From positions 1 through 11,699 of the forward strand of contig DATAFF010000147.1 in NCBI GenBank assembly GCA_036257595.1: a stretch of DNA of 11,699 nucleotides, given 5' to 3'. A program made the position numbers and the translations under genes. Position 1 is the stretch's first letter, and every line of letters begins with the position of its first letter. This DNA comes from DATAFF01 sp036257595. GTDB lineage: Bacteria > Pseudomonadota > Alphaproteobacteria > Rhizobiales > Aestuariivirgaceae. This document shows positions 1 through 6,570 of this stretch, piece by piece. The notes below the pieces were generated by a model. It saw only the letters and a list, made by a program, of their open reading frames with translations. It ran no database searches and had not been told where the DNA came from.

Positions 1-1296
1 CCCGACCGGATGACCGACGCCCATAAATCGGGTGGCTGCGCCGAGCTCGTCTGCTCCAATTCCTTCCGCTCGGACGATGCCGAGCTCAATGCCGTCGGCC
101 TCCTGCATCAGGAGATGCGGCTGGCCGGATCGTTGATCATGGAGTGCGCCGACCGGCACCGGTTGCCGGCCGGATCGGCGCTTGCGGTCGATCGCGACGG
201 GTTCTCCGATGCGGTGACGGCCAAGATCGCGGCGCATCCGCGGATCACCATCGAGCGGGGCGAGGTCGATGACCTGCCGCCGCCCGATTGGAGCAACAGC
301 ATCATTGCCACCGGGCCCCTGACATCGACGGCGCTGGCCAATGCCATCGCCAAGGTGACGGGCGACAGCGGGCTCGCCTTCTTCGATGCCATCGCCCCGA
401 TCGTCTACCGCGATAGCATCGATTTTGCCGTCGCCTGGTACCAGTCGCGTTACGACAAGGCAGGGCCGGGCGGCAGCGGCGCCGACTACATCAACTGCCC
501 GCTGAGCAAGCTGCAATATCAGAACTTTATCGATGCGCTGCTCACCGGCGAAAAGGCAGCGATGCGCGATTTCGAGAAGGACACGCCCTATTTCGACGGC
601 TGCCTGCCGATCGAGGTGATGGCGGAGCGCGGGCCGGAGACGCTTCGGCATGGACCGATGAAGCCGCGCGGGCTCACCAATGCCCATGCGCCCGACGTCA
701 AGCCCTATGCGGTCGTCCAACTCCGGCAGGACAATGCCATCGGCACGCTCTACAACATGGTGGGCTTCCAGACCAAGCTGAAGCATGGCGAGCAGGTGCG
801 GATCTTCCGGACCATTCCGGCCCTTGGCAATGCCGAGTTTGCACGGCTTGGCGGGCTCCACCGCAACACCTTCCTCGACAGCCCGCGGCTCATCGACCAG
901 GAGCTCAGAATGCGGGCGCTGCCGCGGCTGCGCTTTGCCGGTCAGATCACCGGCGTCGAGGGTTATGTCGAAAGCGCCGCCACCGGCCTGATCGCCGGGC
1001 GGCTGGCGGCGGCGCAAGCCCTCGGGCGGCCGTTCCGTGCGCCGCCGGCCACCACGGCGCATGGCGCGCTGATCAACCATATCACCGGTGGTCATATTGC
1101 AATGACCGATGGTGCAAGCCGCTCGTCGTTCCAGCCGATGAATGTCAATTTCGGCTTGTTCCCGCCGGTCACCCTGCCCCGCGACAGCACCGGCAAGCGG
1201 CTGCGCGGAGCGGCCAAGCAGGAGGCGCGCAAGCGGGCCTATACCGGGCGGGCGCTCAGCGCATTCTGCGGGTGGCTAGAAACGTTCGGCCCATGA
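1..1296 (+). CDS. trmFO: TrmFO, folate-dependent tRNA m5U54 methyltransferase (5'-truncated by window edge)
   Basis: This enzyme makes 5-methyluridine at position 54 of the tRNA T-loop, using 5,10-methylenetetrahydrofolate as carbon donor and FAD as cofactor. The reading frame is open to base 1 (P-D-R before the first ATG at position 10). The N-terminal FAD dinucleotide-binding segment, roughly 40-50 residues, is missing, so the ATG at 10 is internal. Numbering from that ATG, the segment LVCSNSFRSDD (13-23) carries C15 and NCPLSK (162-167) carries C163. Both match the two conserved cysteines of the family. GFQTKLKHGEQ (252-262) and the C-terminal FAD-contacting stretch FAGQITGVEGYVES (309-322) are also typical. 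The last 21 bp overlap the 3' end of the opposing NDUFAF6-like gene. The family call is very safe. The true start lies outside the window. Confidence 0.96.
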   Translation, partial: PDRMTDAHKSGGCAELVCSNSFRSDDAELNAVGLLHQEMRLAGSLIMECADRHRLPAGSALAVDRDGFSDAVTAKIAAHPRITIERGEVDDLPPPDWSNSIIATGPLTSTALANAIAKVTGDSGLAFFDAIAPIVYRDSIDFAVAWYQSRYDKAGPGGSGADYINCPLSKLQYQNFIDALLTGEKAAMRDFEKDTPYFDGCLPIEVMAERGPETLRHGPMKPRGLTNAHAPDVKPYAVVQLRQDNAIGTLYNMVGFQTKLKHGEQVRIFRTIPALGNAEFARLGGLHRNTFLDSPRLIDQELRMRALPRLRFAGQITGVEGYVESAATGLIAGRLAAAQALGRPFRAPPATTAHGALINHITGGHIAMTDGASRSSFQPMNVNFGLFPPVTLPRDSTGKRLRGAAKQEARKRAYTGRALSAFCGWLETFGP

Positions 1297-2133
1297 AGCC
1301 CTGAGCAGCCGCAATTGGCGCAAGACCTGCGGCACCGCCGCCCCCTTGGTCAGCACCGCGGCGCCGATCCGGGCGAGCTTTCTCAAATAGGTGTCGGCCA
1401 GGCTCGCCGGCAGAAAGGCCGGGAGCGCCGCCACCGGGACCTCGGCCTGGGCAGCACGGGCCTCGCCGAGACGGCTTTCGGCCAGGTGACGCAGCTCGGC
1501 AAGCAGCACCGCCATGGCAGCATCGGCACGGCCTGCCAGGACATGCGCCGGTGTCAGCCCGCGACGGGCCAGCAAGTCGAGCGGGATGTAGCACTGGCCG
1601 CGGGCGCGATGTTGCGGCAAGGATCGCATGAGGCCGGCAATTCCGACCGCCACGCCGGCATAGCCGGAGACGGTCGGGGTCCGCAGTGCCTCCTCGCCGG
1701 CGAGAACCAGGGCGGCGAGCTGGATCAGTGCCGACGATGTCTCGCCCAGATAGCCCTCGAGGTCGGTCATCGACGGCATCGGATCGTCATAGAGATCGAA
1801 TTTTCGCGCCTCGATCATGTTGCGAAAGGCATGGAGCGGCAGATCGCCCGCCTCGATGGCGCGCGCCAGCAACTGCAGGACGGGGTGGTCGGCCGTCTCG
1901 CCGGTATAGATGCCGGTGACCGCGTCCTCCCACCATTGCAGGCGGATCTCGCCGAGCATGGGCTCGCGAACGAGGCCGCGAATGCGCGCGAGCTCGACAT
2001 TGAGGGCGTAGAGGGCATGGATCAGCGGCCGGCGCTCCTCCGGCACGAACAGGGCGGTCAGCCAGCGGTCCTTGTCCTCGCTGCGTAGGAGCTCGTCGCA
2101 ATGCTGTGCCGCATCATCGAGCGCCATCGCCAT
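1276..2133 (-). CDS. Squalene/phytoene synthase-fold protein, NDUFAF6-like complex I assembly factor
   Basis: A 285-residue protein of the all-helical squalene/phytoene synthase fold. It resembles human NDUFAF6 more than a true prenyl synthase. Shared landmarks are the ALNVELA segment (residues 43-49), the R-x-Q-x-W region at 64-68 followed by the TGIYTG stretch, RGQCYIPLDLLARRGL (178-193) and the PVAALPAFLP stretch (233-242). Both aspartate-rich motifs that bind the Mg-diphosphate substrate in active synthases are lost. The first aligns with ELARIRG (47-53). The second aligns with RSLPQHRARG (170-179), where the aspartates are S, Q and H. A role as a terpene enzyme is therefore unlikely, and help in complex I assembly is inferred from the NDUFAF6 likeness. 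It is the last gene of the yajC-secDF block, 2 nt after the NDUFAF3-like stop, which suggests translational coupling. Automatic pipelines often label this family 'phytoene/squalene synthase'. A second in-frame ATG lies two codons in (2127). Confidence 0.88.
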   Translation of the reverse strand: MAMALDDAAQHCDELLRSEDKDRWLTALFVPEERRPLIHALYALNVELARIRGLVREPMLGEIRLQWWEDAVTGIYTGETADHPVLQLLARAIEAGDLPLHAFRNMIEARKFDLYDDPMPSMTDLEGYLGETSSALIQLAALVLAGEEALRTPTVSGYAGVAVGIAGLMRSLPQHRARGQCYIPLDLLARRGLTPAHVLAGRADAAMAVLLAELRHLAESRLGEARAAQAEVPVAALPAFLPASLADTYLRKLARIGAAVLTKGAAVPQVLRQLRLLRASWAERF

Positions 2134-2135
2134 GA

Positions 2136-2516
2136 TCAGATGGCGATCAATGCGGCGGCAACGGCGCGACCCTCGGCGAGCAGCACATTATAGGTCCTGG
2201 CGGCAGCGCCCGTGTCCATCGCCTCGAGCGTGATCGCGCGCAGGGCAAATTCGCGCCCGATGGCGGCCGAAGGAAAGACCTGCCTTTCACCGGTGCCGAA
2301 CAGCATAAGGCCGATGGTTTCCTGCTCGGCAAAGGCCGGCGCGAAACTATCGACCACGATCTCGGCCATGGATTCAGGCGGCCAGGCGTGCATGCCGGAG
2401 GGAAGGATCAACAGCGAGCCGCGATGCGACATGCCGGCAAAGCGGAAGCCGCCATTGCCATAGGCGTCGATCGGCGCCCGGCCGGGATAGAAGCTCTTCC
2501 CCGACCGCTCCGTCAT
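2136..2516 (-). CDS. Mth938-domain protein, NDUFAF3-like complex I assembly factor
   Basis: A small soluble protein of 126 residues, consisting of a single Mth938 (DUF498) domain. Human NDUFAF3, a complex I assembly factor, belongs to this family. Typical features are the early strand pattern around DAYGNGGFRFAG (17-28), the loop GTGER (74-78) and the C-terminal ARTYNVLLAEGRAVAAAL (106-123), which closely resembles the end of NDUFAF3 (FNFL-x2-EGR-x2-GAAL). The start chosen is the ATG at 2516, because GGAGGT ends 4 nt before it. An in-frame TTG at 2528 would add MEVA and has its own copy of the same Shine-Dalgarno. The gene lies 27 nt downstream of secF and 2 nt upstream of the NDUFAF6-like gene. 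No catalytic residues are known for the family. A role in respiratory complex assembly is inferred from homology and from its neighbour. The family call is strong, while the bacterial function is not established from sequence. Confidence 0.9.
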   Translation of the reverse strand: MTERSGKSFYPGRAPIDAYGNGGFRFAGMSHRGSLLILPSGMHAWPPESMAEIVVDSFAPAFAEQETIGLMLFGTGERQVFPSAAIGREFALRAITLEAMDTGAAARTYNVLLAEGRAVAAALIAI

Positions 2517-2517
2517 G

Positions 2518-2539
2518 GCAACCTCCAAGCAACCTCCGA
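2518..2539 (-). promoter_or_regulatory. Duplicated Shine-Dalgarno before the NDUFAF3-like gene
   Basis: On the minus strand the nonamer GGAGGTTGC occurs twice with an 11-nt period (plus-strand positions 2529-2537 and 2518-2526). The distal copy sits directly before an in-frame TTG (2528). The proximal copy sits before the ATG at 2516. Each copy contains a near-perfect anti-16S match (GGAGGT) at workable spacing, so two overlapping initiation sites are possible. The ATG is preferred by codon and spacing. Confidence 0.7.
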
Positions 2540-2543
2540 GCCG

Positions 2544-3494
2544 TCAGGGCCGCGCTGCCTCGGGGGTGGCAGCAGCCTTGGCGCGGTCGGTCTGCCCGCC
2601 AGTTCTGACCCCGGTGAAGATCAGGAACGGCGCAGCGATATAGATCGATGAGTAGGTGCCGACGATGACGCCCCAGATCATCGTGAAGGTGAAGCCGCGG
2701 ATCACCTCGCCGCCAAAGAAATAGAGCGACAGCAGGGCCAGCAGCACCGACAGCGAGGTCATGATGGTGCGCGGCAGCGTCTCGTTCAGCGACTGGTCGA
2801 TGAGATCGGGCAACGGCAACTGCTTGTAGCGACGCAGGTTCTCGCGCACCCGGTCATAGACCACGACCGTATCATTCAAGGAATAGCCGACGATGGTCAG
2901 GATGGCGGCAATAATCGAGAGGTCGAAGTCGAGCTGCAGCACGACGAACAAGCCGATCGTCAGGGCCACGTCATGCACCAGCGATGCCGCCGCTCCGACG
3001 GCGAATTGCCATTCGAAGCGGAACCAGAGATAGATCATCACCAGAAAGATTGCGACGACGACGGCGATGACGCCGCCGCGCGCGAGCTCGCCCGAGACCT
3101 TGGGCCCGACGGTCTCGATGCGGCGATAGTCGATCCCGGGGCCAAGTGCCTGGCGCACCTTCTCGACGGCAGCTTGCTCCGCTTTCTCGTCACTCTGGGT
3201 GGGCAGGCGGATCAGCACGTCGGTCGGTGCGCCGAATTCCTGCAGCTCGACGCCGCTGCCGAGCTCGAGCGCGCCGAGCTTCTCGCGAAGTACCGAAAGG
3301 TCGGCCGGCGCGGCCGTCCTGATCTCGATCAGCGTGCCGCCACGGAAGTCGATGCCGAGATTGATGCCGATGGCGAAGTAGATGATGATGGTAAAGAAGA
3401 TCAGGATCGCCGAGCCGACAAAGCCGTAGCGCGCGGCCTTCATGAAGTGGATTCCGGCATACTCCGGAATGAAGCGGATGGGCTTGAACTTCAT
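2544..3494 (-). CDS. secF: Protein translocase subunit SecF
   Basis: Inner-membrane partner of SecD. The SecDF complex uses the proton motive force to pull preproteins through the SecYEG channel on the periplasmic side. The 316 residues show the usual SecF plan. There is one N-terminal membrane segment (about 25-47) and then a periplasmic domain opening with NLGIDFRGGTLIEI (45-58). Five more membrane helices follow between about 137 and 295. D208 in GYSLNDTVVVYDRVREN (203-219) and R242 in NETLPRTIMTS (237-247) correspond to the charged membrane residues of E. coli SecF (D213 and R247) tied to proton transport. The ATG at 3494 is preceded by AAGGAG about 7 nt upstream. The gene starts 17 nt after the secD stop. 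SecD and SecF are separate proteins here, not a fused SecDF. Length and motifs are ordinary for the family. Confidence 0.97.
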   Translation of the reverse strand: MKFKPIRFIPEYAGIHFMKAARYGFVGSAILIFFTIIIYFAIGINLGIDFRGGTLIEIRTAAPADLSVLREKLGALELGSGVELQEFGAPTDVLIRLPTQSDEKAEQAAVEKVRQALGPGIDYRRIETVGPKVSGELARGGVIAVVVAIFLVMIYLWFRFEWQFAVGAAASLVHDVALTIGLFVVLQLDFDLSIIAAILTIVGYSLNDTVVVYDRVRENLRRYKQLPLPDLIDQSLNETLPRTIMTSLSVLLALLSLYFFGGEVIRGFTFTMIWGVIVGTYSSIYIAAPFLIFTGVRTGGQTDRAKAAATPEAARP

Positions 3495-3511
3495 GCATCA
3501 GCTCCTTGGGG

Positions 3512-5113
3512 TCACAGCGGCACGACTTTGGGCCGCGCGGTGCGGATCCAGGTGGCGACGATGAGCCGCGTCAAGGTGAATGCCGTGAAGATGGTGGTCA
3601 GGATGCCGAGCACGAGGGTGACGGCAAAGCCGCGGATCGGTCCCGACCCCAGGCCGAACAGGACCACGCCGGCGATCAGCGTGGTGACGTTGGAGTCGAA
3701 GATGGTGCCGAACGCCATGCGGAAGCCGGTCTCGATCGACCCTATCACCGAGCGGCCAAGCTTCATCTCCTCGCGTATTCGCTCATAGACGAGCACGTTG
3801 GAATCCACCGCCATGCCCATGCCGAGCACCAGGCCGGCGATGCCCGGCAAGGTCAGGGTGATGCCGAAGAACGACATGATGCCGAGGATCATGATCGTAT
3901 GGGCCACCAGCGCGATCACCGCAAAGATGCCGAACAGCCCGTAGCAGAGCACCATGAACAGCAGCACGGTGACGAGGCCGATGATCGAGGCAATGATGCC
4001 GGCCCGGATGGAGTCCGAGCCGAGCGAGGGACCGACGGAGCGCTCCTCGACCACGCTCAGCCTGGCCGGCAACGCGCCGGAGCGCAGCACGATGGCGAGA
4101 TCGGTGGCCTCCTGGGTGGTGAAGTTCCCCGAGATCTGGCCGGAGCCGCCGAGAATGGGCTCGTTGATGCGCGGGGCGGAGACGACCTTGTTGTCGAGCA
4201 CGATGGCGAAGGGGCGTCCGACATTGTCGCGGGTCAGCTGGCCGAATTTGAGCGCGCCCTGCTGGTTGAAGCGGAAGCTGACGATCGGCTCGTTGGTGCG
4301 GTTGTCGAAGGCCGGCTGGGCATCGTTCAGGTCCTCGCCATCGACAGTGGCGCGGCTCGAGGTCTGCACCCAGTAGATCTGGTTGGGCTGCTTCTGGTCC
4401 GGCAAGGCCTCGCAATCGGCAGGCGGACGCTCGGTGGCGCTGGTCGGCTGGTTGTCGCAGAGCAGCCGGAACTGCAGCTTGGCGGTCTGGCCGAGGAGAT
4501 CCTTGAGGCGGGCCGGGTCCTGCAGGCCCGGGACCTGGACGAGGATGCGGTCGACCCCCTGACGCTGAATGATCGGCTCGGTGGTGCCGAGCGCATTGAT
4601 GCGCTTGCCGACGATGTCGAGCGACTGCTCGATGGCACGGCCAATCCGGTATTCGAGGCCGGCCGGGGTGAAGGTGAAGATGATCTGATCGCCATCCTGG
4701 CGGATGTCATACTGCCTGGTCGTGCCGCCATTGCCGAAAAACCCGGTATCGAGGGGCTGCTGGAGCTTCCGCAGCTCGGTCATTGCGGCATCCATCCGGG
4801 ACGGGTCGGTGATGCGGACCGACACGGAATCGCCCGAGCGGCCGAGACCCGAATAGGGGATCTTCTGGGCGCGAAGCGCCTGGCGGATGTCGCCGATGAG
4901 CTGCTTGGCGTACTGGTCCTTCAAGGTGGCCTGATCCACTTCGAGCAGCACATGGCTGCCGCCTTGAAGATCGAGGCCGAGCACGATCGGGCCGTTGAAC
5001 AGCGGCAGCATGGATCGAATGTTGGCGGGGAGGACGTTGGGCAGCGCAAGATAGAAGCTCAAGGCCACCACGGCGAGGGTAGCGATCATCTTCGTCTTGC
5101 TGAAAAAAAGCAT
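3512..5113 (-). CDS. secD: Protein translocase subunit SecD
   Basis: Inner-membrane subunit of the SecDF-YajC complex, which drives late stages of Sec-dependent export. The 533 residues run in order as follows: a membrane segment (about 9-29), GLDLQGGSHVLLEVD (46-60) opening the large periplasmic domain, the conserved DRILVQVPGLQDPARLKDLL stretch (188-207), and then five membrane helices from about 370 to 522. GMGMAVDSNVLVYERIREE (431-449) contains D437, equivalent to the proton-relay aspartate of E. coli SecD (D519). Start: the ATG at 5113 begins an MLFFSKTK membrane-entry sequence. The only ribosome-binding candidate is a weak AGGCGG close upstream. The second to fifth codons include a run of seven T. 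The gene lies 47 nt after yajC and 17 nt before secF. It is somewhat shorter than E. coli SecD (about 615), as usual for alphaproteobacteria. Confidence 0.97.
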   Translation of the reverse strand: MLFFSKTKMIATLAVVALSFYLALPNVLPANIRSMLPLFNGPIVLGLDLQGGSHVLLEVDQATLKDQYAKQLIGDIRQALRAQKIPYSGLGRSGDSVSVRITDPSRMDAAMTELRKLQQPLDTGFFGNGGTTRQYDIRQDGDQIIFTFTPAGLEYRIGRAIEQSLDIVGKRINALGTTEPIIQRQGVDRILVQVPGLQDPARLKDLLGQTAKLQFRLLCDNQPTSATERPPADCEALPDQKQPNQIYWVQTSSRATVDGEDLNDAQPAFDNRTNEPIVSFRFNQQGALKFGQLTRDNVGRPFAIVLDNKVVSAPRINEPILGGSGQISGNFTTQEATDLAIVLRSGALPARLSVVEERSVGPSLGSDSIRAGIIASIIGLVTVLLFMVLCYGLFGIFAVIALVAHTIMILGIMSFFGITLTLPGIAGLVLGMGMAVDSNVLVYERIREEMKLGRSVIGSIETGFRMAFGTIFDSNVTTLIAGVVLFGLGSGPIRGFAVTLVLGILTTIFTAFTLTRLIVATWIRTARPKVVPL

Positions 5114-5160
5114 TGCCGCCTATCCCGAAATGGCTCTTGGCGAGGAAATTCCCGGCTGCC

Positions 5161-5505
5161 TCATTTGGTCAGGGCCTCCTCCTTGACCGGCTCGCCACGG
5201 GCCCGCACCTCGGAGATTGACGATTTCAACACCCGGATGCGGACGTTCTCGGCTATTTCCAGAGTGATTTCATTGTCATCCAGCACCTTGTGGACCTTGC
5301 CGACAATGCCGCCGCCGGTCACCACCGTGTCGCCGCGCCGGACGTTCTTGACCAATTCCTGGTGCTCCTTAAGCCGCTTCTGCTGGGGGCGGATGAGCAG
5401 GAACCAGAACACACCCATGATCATCACCAGCGGCAGGATCATCGAGATGATGTCGCCGCCTGGCGTTCCGCCGGCAGCCTGGGCGTAGGCAGGAGAGATG
5501 AACAT
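5161..5505 (-). CDS. yajC: Preprotein translocase subunit YajC
   Basis: Small single-span inner-membrane protein that associates with SecDF. The 114 residues begin MFISPAYAQAA, a typical YajC N-terminus. They carry one hydrophobic helix (about 18-37) ending in the family signature FLLIRPQQKRLKEHQ (34-48). A cytoplasmic beta-rich domain follows with LVKNVRRGDTVVTGGGIVG (51-69). The ATG at 5505 has a GGAG-type ribosome binding site about 11 nt upstream (CGGAGACTTCTCTAG before the ATG). It is the first gene of the minus-strand block yajC-secD-secF-NDUFAF3-like-NDUFAF6-like. A promoter candidate and a leader hairpin lie upstream. YajC itself is dispensable in E. coli, and its precise role is not known. 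Confidence 0.96.
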   Translation of the reverse strand: MFISPAYAQAAGGTPGGDIISMILPLVMIMGVFWFLLIRPQQKRLKEHQELVKNVRRGDTVVTGGGIVGKVHKVLDDNEITLEIAENVRIRVLKSSISEVRARGEPVKEEALTK

Positions 5506-5527
5506 CTAGAGAAGTCTCCGGAATGGC

Positions 5528-5549
5528 GGCATTACCTTGGGGCAATGCC
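5528..5549 (-). promoter_or_regulatory. Hairpin in the yajC 5' leader
   Basis: On the minus strand, GGCATTGCC and GGTAATGCC flank a CCAA tetraloop and can form a 9-bp stem with one G-U wobble. On the plus strand the same position would be an A-C mismatch, so the fold favours the yajC transcript. The stem ends 22 nt before the yajC start codon, just upstream of the ribosome binding site. It has no U-tract, so it is not an intrinsic terminator. A role in translation control or mRNA stability is only a suggestion. Confidence 0.5.
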
Positions 5550-5593
5550 TTTCGCCGACCGCTCGACCCAAGCCGTGGCGCAACTGGCGCCGG

Positions 5594-5621
5594 AATATAG
5601 CGGCGCCTCCCTCATTTGCAA
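5594..5621 (-). promoter_or_regulatory. Candidate sigma-70-type promoter for the yajC-secDF operon
   Basis: Reading the minus strand, TTGCAA (plus positions 5616-5621) and TATATT (5594-5599) are separated by 16 bp. The -10 box matches consensus at five of six positions. Transcription would start near 5587 and give a leader of about 80 nt that contains the hairpin at 5528-5549. This was found by eye in a divergent intergenic region, with no experimental support. Confidence 0.45.
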
Positions 5622-5635
5622 CCCGCCGGGGATGC

Positions 5636-5664
5636 TTGTCCCCTCCCCTTCCCGGCTGTATTCA
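5636..5664 (+). promoter_or_regulatory. Weak candidate promoter for the DUF815 ATPase gene
   Basis: TTGTCC (5636-5641) and TATTCA (5659-5664) are separated by 17 bp, and the gene starts at 5696. Both boxes are imperfect. Its position back to back with the yajC promoter candidate, inside the 190-bp divergent gap, is the main support. Confidence 0.25.
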
Positions 5665-5695
5665 CGCAGCGACCCTATTCTCCAGGTGATCCATC

Positions 5696-6568
5696 ATGGC
5701 AGGCGAGGCGGAACAGCAGATTGTCGAGCGGCTGGAGCGCATGGCCAAGGCGCTCGAGCGGTTGGCCGGCGCGCCGCCGGCGGCGCCGGATTTCAGCGCC
5801 CATGCCGCCTTTGTCTGGCATGCCGCCGGCAATCGGTTGAGCGAGGTCGCCAAGGTCAACCGGGTCGAGCTCGACTTGCTCAAGGGCATCGATCAGGTCC
5901 GCGACATTCTGCTCGAGAACACCCGACGCTTTGCCGACGGCCTCCCGGCCAACAATGCGCTGCTCTGGGGTGCCCGCGGCATGGGCAAGAGTTCGCTCGT
6001 CAAGGCGGTCCACGCCGATGTCGATGGCGGCTCCGGCCGCCTCAAGCTGATCGAGATTCACCGGGAAGACATCGAGGCGCTGCCGGAATTGATGGCCATT
6101 ATCCGCAAGCAGCCGCAATGGAAGTTCCTGGTGTTCTGCGACGACCTGTCGTTCGACGCCGCGGACACTTCCTACAAGTCGCTCAAGGCGGCGCTCGAAG
6201 GCGGCATCGAGGGCCGGCCGGAAAACATGATCTTCTACGCCACATCGAACCGGCGGCATCTCCTGCCGCGCGACATGATCGAGAACGAGCGCTCGACCGC
6301 GATCAACCCGTCGGAGGCGGTGCAGGAAAAAGTGTCCCTATCGGACCGTTTCGGCCTGTGGCTCGGTTTTCATCACTGCTCGCAGGCGGACTATCTCGCA
6401 ATGGTCGATGGCTATGTCGACCATTTCGGAATCCCCGGCGCGGCCGCGGCCATCCATGCTGCGGCGCTTGAATGGCAGGCGACGCGCGGCGCCCGGTCGG
6501 GGCGGGTGGCCTGGCAATTCGTGCAGGATCTGGCCGGCCGCAAAGGGGTCCGGCTGACCGGCCGGTAA
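5696..6568 (+). CDS. DUF815-family AAA+/P-loop ATPase
   Basis: A 290-residue cytoplasmic ATPase. The nucleotide-binding elements are clear: Walker A in WGARGMGKSSL (91-101), Walker B in FLVFCDDLSFD (144-154), a sensor-1-like ATSNRRHLLPRDM (182-194) and SLSDRFGLWLGFH (214-226), which supplies a candidate arginine finger (R218). The HREDIEALPEL segment (122-132) and the fold order match the DUF815 ATP-binding family. The cellular role of that family is not well established, and I do not assign one. The N-terminal 25 residues look helical and amphipathic. The ATG at 5696 follows an AGGTGAT ribosome binding site. It is divergent from yajC and tail to tail with the GST gene, with only 2 nt between the stops. 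Proteins of this family commonly sit beside yajC-secDF in alphaproteobacteria, as far as I recall. Whether there is a functional link is unknown. Confidence 0.88.
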   Translation: MAGEAEQQIVERLERMAKALERLAGAPPAAPDFSAHAAFVWHAAGNRLSEVAKVNRVELDLLKGIDQVRDILLENTRRFADGLPANNALLWGARGMGKSSLVKAVHADVDGGSGRLKLIEIHREDIEALPELMAIIRKQPQWKFLVFCDDLSFDAADTSYKSLKAALEGGIEGRPENMIFYATSNRRHLLPRDMIENERSTAINPSEAVQEKVSLSDRFGLWLGFHHCSQADYLAMVDGYVDHFGIPGAAAAIHAAALEWQATRGARSGRVAWQFVQDLAGRKGVRLTGR

Positions 6569-6570
6569 TT

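Noticed and set aside
1276..2133. Evidence for a carotenoid or hopanoid biosynthesis locus
   Set aside because: The synthase-fold protein lacks both catalytic motifs, and no other terpene genes are nearby.
2973..3788. A 271-codon plus-strand frame across the secF/secD junction
   Set aside because: It is antisense to well-conserved membrane proteins and has no family features.
5103..5109. Run of seven A (T on the coding strand) at the start of secD, as a phase-variation tract
   Set aside because: Seven is short for slippage-based switching, and the run encodes normal Phe residues at the start of a membrane helix. There is no evidence of frame variants, and secD is an unlikely gene to switch.
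3506..5488. A 660-codon open frame antisense to secD and yajC
   Set aside because: The opposite strand encodes full-length, motif-complete SecD and YajC. The open antisense frame is highly charged and low in complexity (many D, E, G, H, Q), as expected from GC-rich codon phasing, and it has no recognisable domain.
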